NCBI RefSeq assembly: GCF_002741985.1
Contig: NZ_APHW01000021.1
Coordinates: 1 to 64,000 of the forward strand
Direction: 5' to 3'
Origin: Vibrio rotiferianus CAIM 577 = LMG 21460
GTDB lineage: Bacteria > Pseudomonadota > Gammaproteobacteria > Enterobacterales > Vibrionaceae
Length of the DNA stretch: 64,000 nucleotides
Position 1 is the stretch's first letter. Every line of letters begins with the position of its first letter. This document shows positions 31,011-42,342 of the stretch, one piece after another. A program made the translations under genes and the position numbers. Below the pieces are notes generated by a model that had not been told where the DNA came from, searched no databases, and was given only the letters and a program-made list of their open reading frames with translations.

Positions 31011-31041
31011 AAAAAGGCTTGGTCAAAAAACCAAGCCTTTT
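31011..31041 (-). terminator. htpX terminator
   Basis: AAGGCTTGGT (31014-31023) / ACCAAGCCTT (31030-31039) with a 6-base loop; on the minus strand it is followed by TTTTTTTG. Confidence 0.85.
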
Positions 31042-31071
31042 CAGGAGATTAACTATTTACTTGCTGAATGA

Positions 31072-31941
31072 TTAGTACTGTTGGCTACGTAGTGCCGCAA
31101 TACGCTTATCTAGCGGTGGGTGGCTCATTAGAAGCTCAGTCATCGAACGCTTACCGTTGATACCAAACGCCATCATAGTGCCATCCAGTTGAGATTCGTG
31201 GCTCATCTTCAAACGCTCAAGCGCAGCGATCATCTTCTCTTTACCCACTAGATGCGCTGCACCCGCGTCAGCGTGGAATTCGCGATGACGGCTGTACCAC
31301 ATAGTAAGGAAGCTAGCTAGGAAGCCGAACACCAGTTCAAGCACCATGGACACAATGAAGTAAACCATCATGTTTGAGCCTTGACCTTCCTCATCGTCAT
31401 TCGAAGCAACAATGTTAGCAATGAAACGAGATAGGAAGATAACGAAGGTATTCACGACACCTTGCATTAGCGTCATGGTCACCATATCACCGTTAGCGAT
31501 GTGGCTAACCTCATGCGCAAGTACCGCTTCCGCTTCATCACGAGTCATGTTGTGCAAAAGACCAGTAGATACTGCAACTAGCGAATCATCACGCTTAGCA
31601 CCGGTTGCAAATGCGTTGATGTCTGCCGCATCATAAATAGCGACGGTTGGCATACCGATGCCCGCTTGTTGAGCTTGGCGCCCAACTGTTTCTAGAAGCC
31701 AATGTTCAGTTTCGTTACGTGGGCTCTCAATCACCATGCCGCCTACCGAGCGTAGTGCCATGCTCTTAGACATCATTAGCGAGATGAATGCGCCACCAAA
31801 ACCAAACACTGCTGCCATCAGTAGTAGACCAGACAGACTGCCTGGCTGCATTCCAGTTACAGCGTAAACAATATTCAGAACAACACTAAGCACTAGCACG
31901 ACTGCTAGGTTAGTTGCTAGGAATAACATAATTCGCTTCAT
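31072..31941 (-). CDS. htpX: Membrane zinc metalloprotease HtpX
   Basis: Inner-membrane M48 protease that, with FtsH, degrades misfolded membrane proteins. The 289 residues show N-terminal membrane segments at about 5-28 and 36-56, the zinc motif HEVSH at 143-147 ([12 protein letters not shown]), two further hydrophobic segments near 155-175 and 190-212, and the third ligand Glu in [14 protein letters not shown]. The length equals E. coli HtpX. In E. coli it is controlled by CpxR and heat shock; I did not find a clear CpxR box. Monocistronic with its own terminator. Confidence 0.97.
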   Translation of the reverse strand: MKRIMLFLATNLAVVLVLSVVLNIVYAVTGMQPGSLSGLLLMAAVFGFGGAFISLMMSKSMALRSVGGMVIESPRNETEHWLLETVGRQAQQAGIGMPTVAIYDAADINAFATGAKRDDSLVAVSTGLLHNMTRDEAEAVLAHEVSHIANGDMVTMTLMQGVVNTFVIFLSRFIANIVASNDDEEGQGSNMMVYFIVSMVLELVFGFLASFLTMWYSRHREFHADAGAAHLVGKEKMIAALERLKMSHESQLDGTMMAFGINGKRSMTELLMSHPPLDKRIAALRSQQY

Positions 31942-32311
31942 TACTTTTCTCCGAGGAAGCTTATCGTTTTTTTAAAACGGATTATTATATGGAACAAGAT
32001 TTATATCTAAGTAACAGAACGTCTGAAAAGCTCGCTCTGCTTGGTTTCGTGCTCCGTTGCGTTATAGATATAGTCTATCCTCGATAAAAACAAGGTTAAG
32101 CAATAAATTGCAACATTTGTTTTCGAGATTGAAATATTTACACAAACTGCAAAATTTAACTCCCATAGAAACAGCGCCTTAGCCTAGGTATAGACTTTGG
32201 TCTTATTGTGCGACTATCTGTACGTGCTAGATTCAGCTTAGATGAACGAAACGGGGCGAGCTTTAAGGACAAAAAAGCAGTTCCAAACTTCCATGTCTTG
32301 AGGGAAAAATC
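31942..32311. other. Intergenic region between htpX and a small ORF
   Basis: This 370-base stretch must contain the leftward htpX promoter and the rightward promoter of the 55-codon gene. The only symmetrical element noticed is ATAGA-TATAG-TCTAT (32064-32078). No larger ORF or RNA gene was recognised. Confidence 0.4.
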
Positions 32312-32479
32312 ATGGTAGAAACTAACGACTATCAAATGGCTATCGATCTACTTTGTTGTCATCTAGGTATCTCAGAGGATGAGGCAAAACAACAGCTAGG
32401 TATTTCAACCGATGCTCACATGTCAAAGCGCGTTGCTGAAACGCAACAAGCTTTGATGGGGCTTAGCCAAGAGAAATAA
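32312..32479 (+). CDS. Small uncharacterised protein (55 aa)
   Basis: A short gene reading MVETNDYQMAIDLLCCHLG, ISEDEAKQQLGISTDA and HMSKRVAETQQALMGLSQEK, then TAA. The start has TTGAGGG seven to thirteen bases upstream. The protein is acidic-to-neutral and predicted helical, with two similar ILxxHLGIS / AKQQLGIS segments and adjacent cysteines (C15-C16). A strong bidirectional terminator follows 45 bases later. Codon use is like neighbouring genes. I recognise no family with certainty. Confidence 0.65.
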   Translation: MVETNDYQMAIDLLCCHLGISEDEAKQQLGISTDAHMSKRVAETQQALMGLSQEK

Positions 32480-32523
32480 ACTAAACGTCGAATCTTACGA
32501 TTAGACACATAGGTTTACATGAG

Positions 32524-32550
32524 AAAAGGGCTGCATTGTGCAGCCCTTTT
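32524..32550. terminator. Bidirectional terminator between the small gene and bioD
   Basis: Perfect 12-bp stem AAAAGGGCTGCA (32524-32535) / TGCAGCCCTTTT (32539-32550) with a 3-base loop; A and T tracts are part of the stem, so it works in both directions. Confidence 0.9.
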
Positions 32551-32574
32551 GATATTTACAGCTCATTCGTAGGT

Positions 32575-33258
32575 TTATATGTTAAGCAGTGGCTCAACAT
32601 TGATGTATTTACCTAACTCTTTACGCTTCGCACTTGGAATGTACGGAATCTCACCTAACTTTGGTGCATCAATACGATCTTCCAACATATCGATGATTTC
32701 CGCATAGTGCTCTGTGCCTGGGTTAACGCGGTTTGCAACCCAACCGACTAGATTCAGACCATCCGCTTTGATGATCTCAGCCGTGAGCAATGCATGGCTC
32801 AAACAACCCAGTTTAATACCTACAACCAGTACTACTGGTAATTGCTCTTGCTGAACCCAAGTTGACAAACTATCAGTGTCAGATACAGGTACGCGCCAAC
32901 CACCGGCACCTTCTACAAGAACAATATCCGACTGCTCTTTGTGCTGAGCTAGTTTTTCGCTCAATACTTCGTACTTAATCTCTACGTGTTCGTGCTTAGC
33001 GGCGATGTGGGGAGAAGAAGGTAATTCCAAAGCATATGGGTTTACATCGTCGTATGCGATATCTAACGTCGCGGCTTTCTGCAGATGCAATGCATCCGAG
33101 TTACGCCAACCTTCAGCCGTCTTGTCGCTTCCTGCTGCCACTGGTTTATAACCAATGGTGTTAAGCCCTTTTGCACCAAGTGCCTGCAAAATAGCTTTAG
33201 ACGCTACCGTTTTTCCTACATCAGTATCCGTACCAGCAATAAAAAATGCATCAATCAT
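32575..33258 (-). CDS. bioD: ATP-dependent dethiobiotin synthetase
   Basis: Converts 7,8-diaminopelargonate, CO2 and ATP to dethiobiotin. In the 227 residues the P-loop GTDTDVGKT is at 9-17. The CO2/DAPA-binding lysine lies in [11 protein letters not shown] and the metal-binding [11 protein letters not shown] near 113-123. It is the last gene of bioBFCD; its start overlaps the bioC stop by four bases. Confidence 0.97.
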   Translation of the reverse strand: MIDAFFIAGTDTDVGKTVASKAILQALGAKGLNTIGYKPVAAGSDKTAEGWRNSDALHLQKAATLDIAYDDVNPYALELPSSPHIAAKHEHVEIKYEVLSEKLAQHKEQSDIVLVEGAGGWRVPVSDTDSLSTWVQQEQLPVVLVVGIKLGCLSHALLTAEIIKADGLNLVGWVANRVNPGTEHYAEIIDMLEDRIDAPKLGEIPYIPSAKRKELGKYINVEPLLNI

Positions 33259-34076
33259 TTAACTATGACTCCAAAACAAACCTGATAACTTGCAGGTAGA
33301 AGACCTTGATCGTTTCTAAATGCTTGGTACGCACGCTCAACTTGCAACAAAGTGCGACGGCTCGTCAAGCCATGTGAGCGCCCGCTTACGTGATTTGCAC
33401 CAATGCCTTTGAGATCACGCATGACAGAAAACGCTGAGTCGTACCAAACTGTGATGGGGGTCAAGTCTAGATGATGGTTGTGGCACCAAGATTGCGCTAA
33501 CGCAATTTTTACCTGATTGTGGGTAATAAAGTTATTCACGTGTTGATGTGTATCAATTTTTGACCACGCCTCGCGTAACTCATACAACGAGCCATCCGCC
33601 AGAGTAGAGAAGCATCCCGTCCCTCCTCGCTTTAGCACACGACGCAATTCTCGCAGTGGGTAGCTTAAATCCACACACCATTGCAAAGCTAAACTTGAAA
33701 AAACGTAATCGAAGCTCTCATCATCAAATGGCAAGTTTTCGGCATCAGCTAACTGGTACTGCATTCGCTGTGTACCACAACGCTGCTGCGCTTTATCTAA
33801 CATCGCTTGTGAGATATCGCCACAAACCACTTCTGCGCCACGCTGTTGGAGCAGGTGAGAGAAGTAGCCTGTACCACAGCCCAAATCGAGAACGCGTTTA
33901 CCCGTTAAGTCCTCTGGAAGCTTATCAAGCAAGCGATGTCCAACATCACGCTGAAACGCCGCGTGTTTGTCGTACGTTTCTGCTGCTTTGCCAAACGAAG
34001 AGGCAATCGCATCCTTGTCTTGATAGAAACTCTCCAATGCGGCCGTTTCTGCTAAAGCGGTGGTTGCATTATCCAT
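33255..34076 (-). CDS. bioC: Malonyl-ACP O-methyltransferase
   Basis: Methylates malonyl-ACP to disguise it for pimeloyl synthesis by fatty acid enzymes. The 273 residues have SAM motif [29 protein letters not shown] near 60-87, [24 protein letters not shown] at about 112-135, and [26 protein letters not shown]. It overlaps bioF by one base and bioD by four. Confidence 0.96.
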   Translation of the reverse strand: MDNATTALAETAALESFYQDKDAIASSFGKAAETYDKHAAFQRDVGHRLLDKLPEDLTGKRVLDLGCGTGYFSHLLQQRGAEVVCGDISQAMLDKAQQRCGTQRMQYQLADAENLPFDDESFDYVFSSLALQWCVDLSYPLRELRRVLKRGGTGCFSTLADGSLYELREAWSKIDTHQHVNNFITHNQVKIALAQSWCHNHHLDLTPITVWYDSAFSVMRDLKGIGANHVSGRSHGLTSRRTLLQVERAYQAFRNDQGLLPASYQVCFGVIVK

Positions 34077-35227
34077 TACAGCGCTCCTAATGCTTGCTTC
34101 AGTGCCACTGAAAGCGTTTTAACTTGTTCATTAGTGTGATTGGCAGTGAGTGTAATTCGAAGACGAGATGTTCCTTTAGGTACCGTCGGTGGACGAATCG
34201 CTGTCACCCAAATACCGTTTTGACGACAAGCGCTTGCAACCTGTAAAGCCAGTTCGGATTCACCAATCATAAATGGCTTAATCGAGGTTTTCGTTTCAAC
34301 AAAACCGTCGAGTTCGTTGAGGCTATCTCGATAAACTTCACTTAGCTCTGCAAGCTTTTCACGTCGCCAAGACTGCTCTTGAATCATAGAGACAGCATGC
34401 GTCAACGCATACGCTTGTGCTGGCGGTATCGCCGTGGAATACACATGGTGACGAGCAAACTGAGTTAAAAAGTCCCCCGTTGCGTGGTCACATAAGATAG
34501 CCGCGCCAGACATACCAAAAGCTTTGCCAAAAGTAACGATCAACAACTCAGGCTTAACTGTTGCCAGCTCGCAAGACCCACCACCGGATTCACCAAGAAC
34601 ACCAATACCGTGTGCATCATCGACGGCAAACCAAGCATCGTGGCTGCTTGTAACTTCTGCGATATCAGCAAGCGGTGCACAATCCCCGTCCATACTGAAT
34701 ACCCCTTCAGTTACGACCAGATGATTGTCTTCGCTACTCAGCAGCGATTTTAGGTGCTCGATGTCGTTATGTTTAAAGCGCTTCATTTTAGCTGGCGACA
34801 ACATCCCTGCCTCCATCAAAGAAGCATGGTTCAAACGGTCTTGAATGAGTACGTCTGATTTTTCTAGCAAGGTGAATAACAACGCTTGATTGGCACTGAA
34901 TCCAGAGCCAAACAGGATTGCCCGTTCGTAACCCAGCCATTCGGTCAATGCAGCTTCTAAATTACTATGCGCCGCACTAAAGCCTGTCACCATTGGAGAG
35001 GCGCCGCTACCGCTGCCGTATACACTCAAACCTTGTTGCCAAGCACGAACAAGCGCTTGGTCATTGGCCAAGCCTAAGTAGTCGTTACTTGAGAAGTTGA
35101 TGTAGCGTCTGCCTTCGTACTCCAAAATCGATTGGTTGCCGGAAAACACCACATTCATCGAACGATTCAGCCCCTGCGCTTTACGGTCGGCAAGGGCGGA
35201 CTCGATACGAGATTTAAACGCTGGCAT
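34076..35227 (-). CDS. bioF: 8-amino-7-oxononanoate synthase
   Basis: PLP enzyme condensing pimeloyl-ACP with alanine. The start is ATG 35227 ([16 protein letters not shown]), overlapping the 3' end of bioB by 14 bases; the longer frame upstream lies inside bioB. About 383 residues; visible are [17 protein letters not shown], the PLP Asp/His in [12 protein letters not shown], and the Schiff-base Lys in [14 protein letters not shown]. It is the second gene of bioBFCD. Confidence 0.96.
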   Translation of the reverse strand: MPAFKSRIESALADRKAQGLNRSMNVVFSGNQSILEYEGRRYINFSSNDYLGLANDQALVRAWQQGLSVYGSGSGASPMVTGFSAAHSNLEAALTEWLGYERAILFGSGFSANQALLFTLLEKSDVLIQDRLNHASLMEAGMLSPAKMKRFKHNDIEHLKSLLSSEDNHLVVTEGVFSMDGDCAPLADIAEVTSSHDAWFAVDDAHGIGVLGESGGGSCELATVKPELLIVTFGKAFGMSGAAILCDHATGDFLTQFARHHVYSTAIPPAQAYALTHAVSMIQEQSWRREKLAELSEVYRDSLNELDGFVETKTSIKPFMIGESELALQVASACRQNGIWVTAIRPPTVPKGTSRLRITLTANHTNEQVKTLSVALKQALGAL

Positions 35228-36266
35228 CGTAGAAAAGGTCGTCTTTTGTTGGACGAGCAGCAACACGCTCTACAACGCGATCCAGCAACTCGTTTTCTTC
35301 GATTTCATCAGGTTTTTGAGACACTTCTTGGCTGTTAATGCCGAGCTTATTGAACAACATCATGTCTTTATCTTCAGAAGGGTTTGGCGTGGTCAGAAGT
35401 TTGCAGCCATAGAAGACTGAGTTTGCACCCGCCATAAAACACAGCGCTTGCATTTGTTCGTTCATGTTTTCACGGCCAGCCGATAGACGAACCGCTGATT
35501 GAGGCATCATGATACGTGCAATCGCAATCAAGCGAATGAAATCGAACGGCTCAACATCGTCCACCTCTTCCAGTGGTGTGCCTTTCACCTTAACCAACAT
35601 GTTGATTGGCACGCTTTCAGGATGCACTGGCAAGTTAGCTAATTCAACCAACAAGCCCGCTCGGTCATTGGCACTCTCACCCATACCGATAATGCCACCA
35701 GAACAAATCTTCATGCCAGCATCACGAACGTGGGACAAGGTATCTAAACGGTCTTGATAGGTACGTGTGGTAATGATGTTGCCGTAGAACTCAGGTGAGG
35801 TATCTAGATTGTGGTTGTAGTAATCCAAACCTGCAGTTGCCAGTTGCTTTGCTTGGTCTGGCGTCAACATGCCTAACGTCATACACGTTTCTAAACCCAT
35901 GCCTTTCACGCCTTTGATCATGTCTGTCAAGTGCGGCATATCACGCTCTTTAGGGTTCTTCCACGCTGCGCCCATACAGAATCGAGTAGAACCCGCGTTT
36001 TTCGCTTTTTGCGCAGCGTCGAGTACGCGTTCTACTTCCATCAGACGCTCTTTTTCTATGTCTGTGGTGTAACGAGCACTCTGAGGACAGTACTTACAAT
36101 CTTCCGGACAAGCACCTGTCTTAATCGAAAGAAGCGTGCTTACTTGAACATGGTTGGTTTGTTGGTATTGACGATGAACAAGCTGTGCTTCGAATAGCAG
36201 ATCCATGAACGGTTTTTCCATGAGATCGCGCACTTCAGCGTGCGTCCAGTTATGACGAACTTCCAC
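35214..36266 (-). CDS. bioB: Biotin synthase
   Basis: Radical SAM enzyme inserting sulfur into dethiobiotin. The best start is GTG 36266 ([15 protein letters not shown]), with AAAGGA five bases before it; a GTG six codons upstream is in frame but lacks a ribosome binding site. About 350 residues with the radical-SAM cluster C53-x3-C57-x2-C60 (CPEDCKYC). The [2Fe-2S] ligands are in the [16 protein letters not shown] and KICSGG segments and RLSAGREN (Arg ligand). First gene of the bioBFCD operon, divergent from bioA. Confidence 0.97.
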   Translation of the reverse strand: MEVRHNWTHAEVRDLMEKPFMDLLFEAQLVHRQYQQTNHVQVSTLLSIKTGACPEDCKYCPQSARYTTDIEKERLMEVERVLDAAQKAKNAGSTRFCMGAAWKNPKERDMPHLTDMIKGVKGMGLETCMTLGMLTPDQAKQLATAGLDYYNHNLDTSPEFYGNIITTRTYQDRLDTLSHVRDAGMKICSGGIIGMGESANDRAGLLVELANLPVHPESVPINMLVKVKGTPLEEVDDVEPFDFIRLIAIARIMMPQSAVRLSAGRENMNEQMQALCFMAGANSVFYGCKLLTTPNPSEDKDMMLFNKLGINSQEVSQKPDEIEENELLDRVVERVAARPTKDDLFYDASV

Positions 36267-36292
36267 GTGTATTCCTTTAGTCACTTTTTTTG

Positions 36293-36335
36293 TTGTGTTG
36301 ACAGTCTACTGAGTCTCGATAAACTGTCAACACAA
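36293..36335. promoter_or_regulatory. bioA/bioB divergent promoters with 13-bp inverted repeat (candidate BirA operator)
   Basis: TTGTGTTGACAGT (36293-36305) and its exact reverse complement ACTGTCAACACAA (36323-36335) are separated by 17 bases. Each arm contains TTGACA as a -35 on its own strand, followed 16 bases later by TAAACT (plus) or TAGACT (minus). The two promoters are therefore face-to-face and overlap the palindrome, the same logic as the E. coli bio operator bound by BirA. The half-sites do not match the E. coli TTGTAAACC sequence closely. Confidence 0.6.
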
Positions 36336-36396
36336 CACCAAACAACAAAGTTTACATCTGTTTATTTTTTAATCTTAATTACTATTGGAATAGCAC

Positions 36397-37674
36397 ATGG
36401 ATCTCGCCTTCGACCGCCAGCACATCTGGCATCCCTACACTTCGACGTTGACACCTCTGACCTGCTACCCAGTGGCATCAGCAAGTGGTGTCCACATTAA
36501 ATTGGAAGACGGGACAGAGCTTGTAGATGGTATGTCTTCTTGGTGGTCAACGATCCACGGCTACAACCACCCGCACTTAAATCAAGCGGCTCACCTGCAA
36601 ATCGATCAAGTCTCTCACGTGATGTTTGGCGGTATTACCCACCAGCCAGCAATCAGTTTGTGTAAAAAGCTATTGGCCCTTGCACCAAGCAACCTTGAAC
36701 ATGTCTTTCTGGCTGATTCTGGCTCCGTTGCCGTAGAAGTCAGCTTGAAGATGGCGTTGCAATATTGGCATGCGAAGGGCGAACGCCGACCGAAGTTTCT
36801 TACTTTGCGACACGGTTATCACGGCGACACCTTTGCGGCTATGTCGGTCACCGATCCTGATAATTCCATGCACTCTCTCTACAAAGGTTTTTTGCCTGAG
36901 CATATCTTTGCCCAGTCACCTACTTGTGGCTATTGGGATGAATGGAAGCCGGAAGATCTTGCCGACTTTGCGCACAAGATTGAAACGCATCACCAAGAAC
37001 TCGCTGCGGTGATTCTAGAGCCTATCGTTCAAGGTGCAGGCGGTATGCGTATCTACCATCCAGAATTTCTCAAAGGTGTGCGTAGGCTTTGTGACAAATA
37101 CGGCTTGTTATTGATTGTAGATGAAATCGCAACCGGATTTGGGCGTACCGGCAAATTGTTTGCCTGCGAACATGCAGACATTCAACCAGACATTCTGTGT
37201 GTCGGTAAAGCGCTCACTGGAGGTTACATGACCCTCTCAGCGACCCTAGCTAGCAAACACGTCGCAGATACCGTTTGTGGCGGTGATGCTGGGTGTTTTA
37301 TGCACGGCCCAACCTTTATGGGTAACCCGCTCGCCTGCGCCGTGGCCACCGCAAGTTTAGAATTGATAGAACAAGGCAACTGGCAGCTACAAACCCAGCA
37401 AATTGAAACGTTGTTTTCTGAACTACTGCCAAAACTGGACAAATACGACTTGGTTAAAAACACCCGTTGGTTGGGTGCCATTGGCGTTGTAGAAACACAC
37501 CGCCCAGTGAATATGGAAACCATCCAAGCACTGTTTGTTGAGCACGGTGTGTGGATTCGTCCATTTGGCAAACTGATTTATATGATGCCGCCATTTATTA
37601 GCAAGCCGGAAGATATTGAGAAGCTAGTTAACGCAATTGATGCTGCGCTTCAACGTCAAGATTGCTTCGCTTAA
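36397..37674 (+). CDS. bioA: Adenosylmethionine-8-amino-7-oxononanoate aminotransferase
   Basis: PLP class III aminotransferase making 7,8-diaminopelargonate with SAM as amino donor. In the 425 residues the substrate-pocket motif GMSSWWSTIHGYNHP is near 45-59, GSVAVEVSLKMA at 109-120, the catalytic Asp in LLLIVDEIATGFGRTG (D242), and the Schiff-base lysine K271 (CVGKALTGGYM). Divergent from bioBFCD; ends at its own terminator. Confidence 0.97.
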   Translation: MDLAFDRQHIWHPYTSTLTPLTCYPVASASGVHIKLEDGTELVDGMSSWWSTIHGYNHPHLNQAAHLQIDQVSHVMFGGITHQPAISLCKKLLALAPSNLEHVFLADSGSVAVEVSLKMALQYWHAKGERRPKFLTLRHGYHGDTFAAMSVTDPDNSMHSLYKGFLPEHIFAQSPTCGYWDEWKPEDLADFAHKIETHHQELAAVILEPIVQGAGGMRIYHPEFLKGVRRLCDKYGLLLIVDEIATGFGRTGKLFACEHADIQPDILCVGKALTGGYMTLSATLASKHVADTVCGGDAGCFMHGPTFMGNPLACAVATASLELIEQGNWQLQTQQIETLFSELLPKLDKYDLVKNTRWLGAIGVVETHRPVNMETIQALFVEHGVWIRPFGKLIYMMPPFISKPEDIEKLVNAIDAALQRQDCFA

Positions 37675-37717
37675 TGCGCTCATTAAATTTGAAGAACACT
37701 TAAAAAATAAAAACAGG

Positions 37718-37750
37718 AACGGTTTGAGTATGCCACTCAAACCGTTTTTA
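37718..37750 (+). terminator. bioA terminator
   Basis: Perfect 12-bp stem AACGGTTTGAGT (37718-37729) / ACTCAAACCGTT (37735-37746), loop ATGCC, followed by TTTA. Confidence 0.88.
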
Positions 37751-37811
37751 CTATTTAGAGCAATATTATTAAGCGTCGTGCTAATAATCTAAATGCCGCT
37801 ACGAAATATGA

Positions 37812-38078
37812 TTAGCGCAATTGGCTATCTTTACTTGCTCGTCGATTAAATAACGCTTGGCGTTGAGACACCAATTCGATTGTTGACTGACATTCGATAC
37901 ATAAACGAACGCCTTTCATGGCTATTCGACGCGCTTCAGGAATTTCATCTCCGCATTCATCACAATAATGAGCACTTTCGCCCTGTTTGATATTGCCACG
38001 AACACGGGAAATCTCGTCGTCGATGGTATGTTGAATTTGTTGGCTGACGCTATCGTCGTTTGCCCACCCTACGGCCAT
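37812..38078 (-). CDS. DksA/TraR C4-type zinc finger protein (YbiI-like)
   Basis: An 88-residue protein with the four-cysteine zinc finger C39-x2-C42 and C60-x2-C63 (YCDECGDEIPEARR, RLCIECQ), typical of the short DksA/TraR family member YbiI. It lacks the long coiled coil of DksA, so RNA polymerase secondary-channel binding is uncertain; short TraR-like proteins can still act there. The ATG is preceded by GAGGAGGGCTT, a strong ribosome binding site. Single gene between bioA and an exported-protein pair. Confidence 0.88.
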   Translation of the reverse strand: MAVGWANDDSVSQQIQHTIDDEISRVRGNIKQGESAHYCDECGDEIPEARRIAMKGVRLCIECQSTIELVSQRQALFNRRASKDSQLR

Positions 38079-38215
38079 AAGCCCTCCTCGTTACTTGAAT
38101 GAGAAAATCTACTTACCGTGGTAAGGTGGATGATTATATCGGTTACAATTAACAAGATAATTAGGGCGTATAAGAAAACACTATTACGTATTGGTAATAA
38201 TTGTTATATCATCGG

Positions 38216-38656
38216 TTAATCGCTACTCTCTTGAAAAAGCAATGCAAGGTTACTCATACTCCCTTCCTCACACTCATAATATTGCGTTTGCCCTGACTGC
38301 TTCAACGTAACACTGAGTATCTTCTCTACCTCATTAAACTCCTCGCTAAAGTACTCACTGACTAATATGACGCGCTCACCAATACTAAATTCCAGTGACT
38401 TCTCATCTACCAACGCTCGATGGTAATGTTCGACACGATAATCTTGAGGTTTTATCCGCTGAAAAACTGGGCTTTGATTCACAATGGACTTATTAAAGAG
38501 AAGCTCGCCTTTGCCTTGTTCTATCGAAATACTAAAGTTCATAGTTTGGTTTACTGAACATTCAAAGACTTTTCTAGGCGAGGTATCAACGACAGCAAAC
38601 GTACTCACCATGGCAACACCTAAAAAACAAATAACCGCCAATCGTTTCATTACCAT
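38216..38656 (-). CDS. Exported protein of unknown function
   Basis: Up to 146 residues with a signal peptide (MKRLAVICFLGVAMVSTFAVVD) after one or two alternative starts: ATG 38656 or ATG 38650, the latter overlapping the upstream stop as TAATG. The mature part holds two cysteines far apart (FECSVNQ near 34 and YYECEEGS near 130) that could form a disulfide, and is otherwise beta-rich (MNFSISIEQGKGELLFNKS). No family recognised. It is translationally coupled to the gene at 38650-39381, so the two probably work together in the periplasm. Confidence 0.75.
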   Translation of the reverse strand: MVMKRLAVICFLGVAMVSTFAVVDTSPRKVFECSVNQTMNFSISIEQGKGELLFNKSIVNQSPVFQRIKPQDYRVEHYHRALVDEKSLEFSIGERVILVSEYFSEEFNEVEKILSVTLKQSGQTQYYECEEGSMSNLALLFQESSD

Positions 38657-39381
38657 TCAGCCAACACACTAAATAGCGCTTGCTCAGACATGCGAGTTAA
38701 TACATAGCCGTGTGAAGAAGAATACGAGCCACTGAGTACGCTATTCTCTTTCTCAATAACGATATCCTCGATGCCGTCAGCGTTGTAATCCCCTTTTGCC
38801 ACAATCGTAATGACTTGAAAACCATCGGTCGCGTCGAAGTACTCTGCTCTCACTGGACTGGCGACCTGAGTTCTTTGGATACGATCCGCTTCATCCCACG
38901 TTGATAGTGTTTTTGCTTTCTCAGCGCTTTCGTTAGAAATAACAAAAGCAAGCGCACTTGGGGCTAAACTAGGAAAGCTATTATCTAACTTAAATTTCGA
39001 TATATATGAACGCTTAGAGGCAGTTAACTTTGCCATCTCACTCCATGTTCGACACTGTATTAAATAAGCTTTGAACGCGCCGTATTCATAAGCTTTAGCC
39101 GCAGTAAAACCCGCTGAGCTTGCATTAGCTAAATCTTGGCAATTAGATACCAATTTTTCTTTGTCAGGCGAACGTCTCAATTCAAGTTCATAGCCCCAAT
39201 CGAGGGAGTTACGAAGTTGCATATTTTCTTTGGAAGGTTTCGCTACTTCGCGCACGAAAAAGCGGTCTGTTCGCTCACTATCTAAGTATTGAGGCTGGAT
39301 AAGTTCGCTTGCGACAACCCTACCGAAAACGAGCAAGGTAAGCGCAAAAATAACACGTAATAAAAGATGATTTACTGGCAT
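38650..39381 (-). CDS. Exported protein with an FG-GAP/EF-hand-like Ca-binding motif, unknown function
   Basis: A 243-residue protein with a signal peptide (LLLRVIFALTLLVFGRVVAS, cleavage near 25). The central region has two cysteines (VSNCQDLAN, LIQCRTWSE) and a tyrosine/lysine-rich stretch. Near residues 196-211, KGDYNADGIEDIVIEKE matches the calcium loop of FG-GAP/dockerin-like repeats (DxNxDGxxD), found in surface or periplasmic proteins. Only one such repeat is present. It overlaps the next gene by seven bases. I cannot assign a role. Confidence 0.75.
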   Translation of the reverse strand: MPVNHLLLRVIFALTLLVFGRVVASELIQPQYLDSERTDRFFVREVAKPSKENMQLRNSLDWGYELELRRSPDKEKLVSNCQDLANASSAGFTAAKAYEYGAFKAYLIQCRTWSEMAKLTASKRSYISKFKLDNSFPSLAPSALAFVISNESAEKAKTLSTWDEADRIQRTQVASPVRAEYFDATDGFQVITIVAKGDYNADGIEDIVIEKENSVLSGSYSSSHGYVLTRMSEQALFSVLAEW

Positions 39382-39538
39382 AACATTTCACAACAAAGAC
39401 AGATGAGGACGTTAGCTTGTCACGTGAAAAACCGCTAAGAAAAATATCATTTATCTCGTACTGCCAAATTCTGGGCGAGTTCGTCGTTAATGCGTGTGCT
39501 AATTACATACAAACGTGTTTTCACTCGACGCAGATAAC

Positions 39539-39567
39539 AAAAAACCCAGCGCTAAGGCTGGGTTTTG
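39539..39567 (-). terminator. serS terminator
   Basis: AAAACCCAGC (39541-39550) / GCTGGGTTTT (39557-39566) with a 6-base loop; on the minus strand it follows the serS stop and ends in TTTTGTT. Confidence 0.85.
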
Positions 39568-39587
39568 GTGTTCTAGTGGTTAATGCA

Positions 39588-40949
<1,362 letters not shown>

Positions 40950-40986
40950 TTAAAAAAATTTACTGAACAAATGTATCCAAAAACGC

Positions 40987-42342
40987 CTACTTTTCATAGC
41001 GCTTTTGTGGGCTATTTGCGTCTAAAGTAGCCAAGTAATCTAACTTTTCGCCGATTTTGGTCTCTAGACCACGATTTGTAGGCTGATAGTACCTACGATC
41101 GTCCATTTCAGGTGGCAAATATTGCTCACCCGCGGCGTAAGCGCCAGGCTCATCGTGAGCATAACGATACTCTGCACCGTAACCCATGTCTTTCATCAAA
41201 CTGGTTGGCGCATTTCGAAGGTGATGCGGCACTTCATATTCAGGTAAGTTATGGGCGTCTGTGAGGGCTTGTTTCCATGCTACGTACACCGCATTACTTT
41301 TTGGCGCGCATGCTAAATACACAATTGCCTGCGCAATCGCACGTTCACCTTCTGCCGGACCAACACGGGTGAAGCAATCCCAAGCGGACAGTGCCACTTG
41401 CATTGCACGAGGATCCGCGTTACCCACATCTTCAGAGGCAATCGCTAGCAATCGACGGGCAATATACAAAGGGTCACAACCTGCAGCAATCATCCGCGCA
41501 GCCCAGTAAAGTGCAGCATCAGGGTTTGAGCCACGAATGGATTTGTGGACCGCAGAAATTAGGTCGTACCAAATGTCGCCTTTGTTATCAAAGCGAGAGA
41601 CTTTCTCCCCTGCTACTTCCGCAAGCAACTTCAATGTGATCTCTTTTTCACCCTGCGCATTGTCCTCTGCCATATCGTAAAGCAGTTCAAGGTAATTGAG
41701 AGACATGCGAGCATCACCGTTTACCAGTTCTGCTAGGCGGTCTAAAACATTGTCGGCGAAGTGTGCAGGCGTATTACCCAACCCACGCTCTTTGTCACTG
41801 ATCGCTTGATTCAGCGCCAACGAGATTTCATCTTTATCGAGAGACGTTAGCTTGTACACACGCGCACGAGACAGCAATGCGTTGTTTAACTCAAACGATG
41901 GGTTTTCTGTCGTCGCACCAATAAAGGTAACGGTGCCATCTTCAATATGCGGTAAAAACGCATCTTGTTGAGATTTGTTGAAGCGATGCACCTCATCAAC
42001 AAATAAGATGGTGCGGCGGCCTGCCATTTTGTTCTCTCGCGCTTTCTCAATCGCTGCACGGATTTCTTTCACGCCAGACGTCACCGCAGACACACGCTCA
42101 ACTTCAGCGTTGGCATAGTTTGCTGCCACTTCCGCCAATGTCGTCTTACCTGTGCCTGGTGGTCCCCAGAGAATCATAGAGTGAATATGACCAGCCTCTA
42201 GCGCACGGCGTAGTGGCTTACCAGGACCTAAAATATGCTGCTGACCGATGTACTGTTCAATCGTTTCCGGTCTCATACGAGCAGCAAGGGGACGAAAATC
42301 TTCGTCCCCCGAGAAATCTAATGTGTAATTGCTCACTGCCAA
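40987..42342 (-). CDS. rarA: Replication-associated recombination protein A (MgsA/RarA)
   Basis: AAA+ ATPase related to clamp loaders, acting at stalled replication forks. About 450 residues: Walker [10 protein letters not shown] at 60-68, Walker [16 protein letters not shown] near 117-131, sensor 1 [12 protein letters not shown], and the C-terminal tetramerisation domain ([27 protein letters not shown] onward). The start is TTG 42342 with AAGGA five bases upstream, or GTG 42336. It abuts the lolA stop codon, so lolA-rarA is an operon. Confidence 0.95.
   Translation of the reverse strand: MAVSNYTLDFSGDEDFRPLAARMRPETIEQYIGQQHILGPGKPLRRALEAGHIHSMILWGPPGTGKTTLAEVAANYANAEVERVSAVTSGVKEIRAAIEKARENKMAGRRTILFVDEVHRFNKSQQDAFLPHIEDGTVTFIGATTENPSFELNNALLSRARVYKLTSLDKDEISLALNQAISDKERGLGNTPAHFADNVLDRLAELVNGDARMSLNYLELLYDMAEDNAQGEKEITLKLLAEVAGEKVSRFDNKGDIWYDLISAVHKSIRGSNPDAALYWAARMIAAGCDPLYIARRLLAIASEDVGNADPRAMQVALSAWDCFTRVGPAEGERAIAQAIVYLACAPKSNAVYVAWKQALTDAHNLPEYEVPHHLRNAPTSLMKDMGYGAEYRYAHDEPGAYAAGEQYLPPEMDDRRYYQPTNRGLETKIGEKLDYLATLDANSPQKRYEK

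Noticed and set aside
36266..36284. Earlier GTG start of bioB (six codons upstream)
   Set aside because: No ribosome binding site, and MEVRHNWTH places the iron-sulfur cysteines at 53, 57 and 60 exactly as in E. coli BioB.
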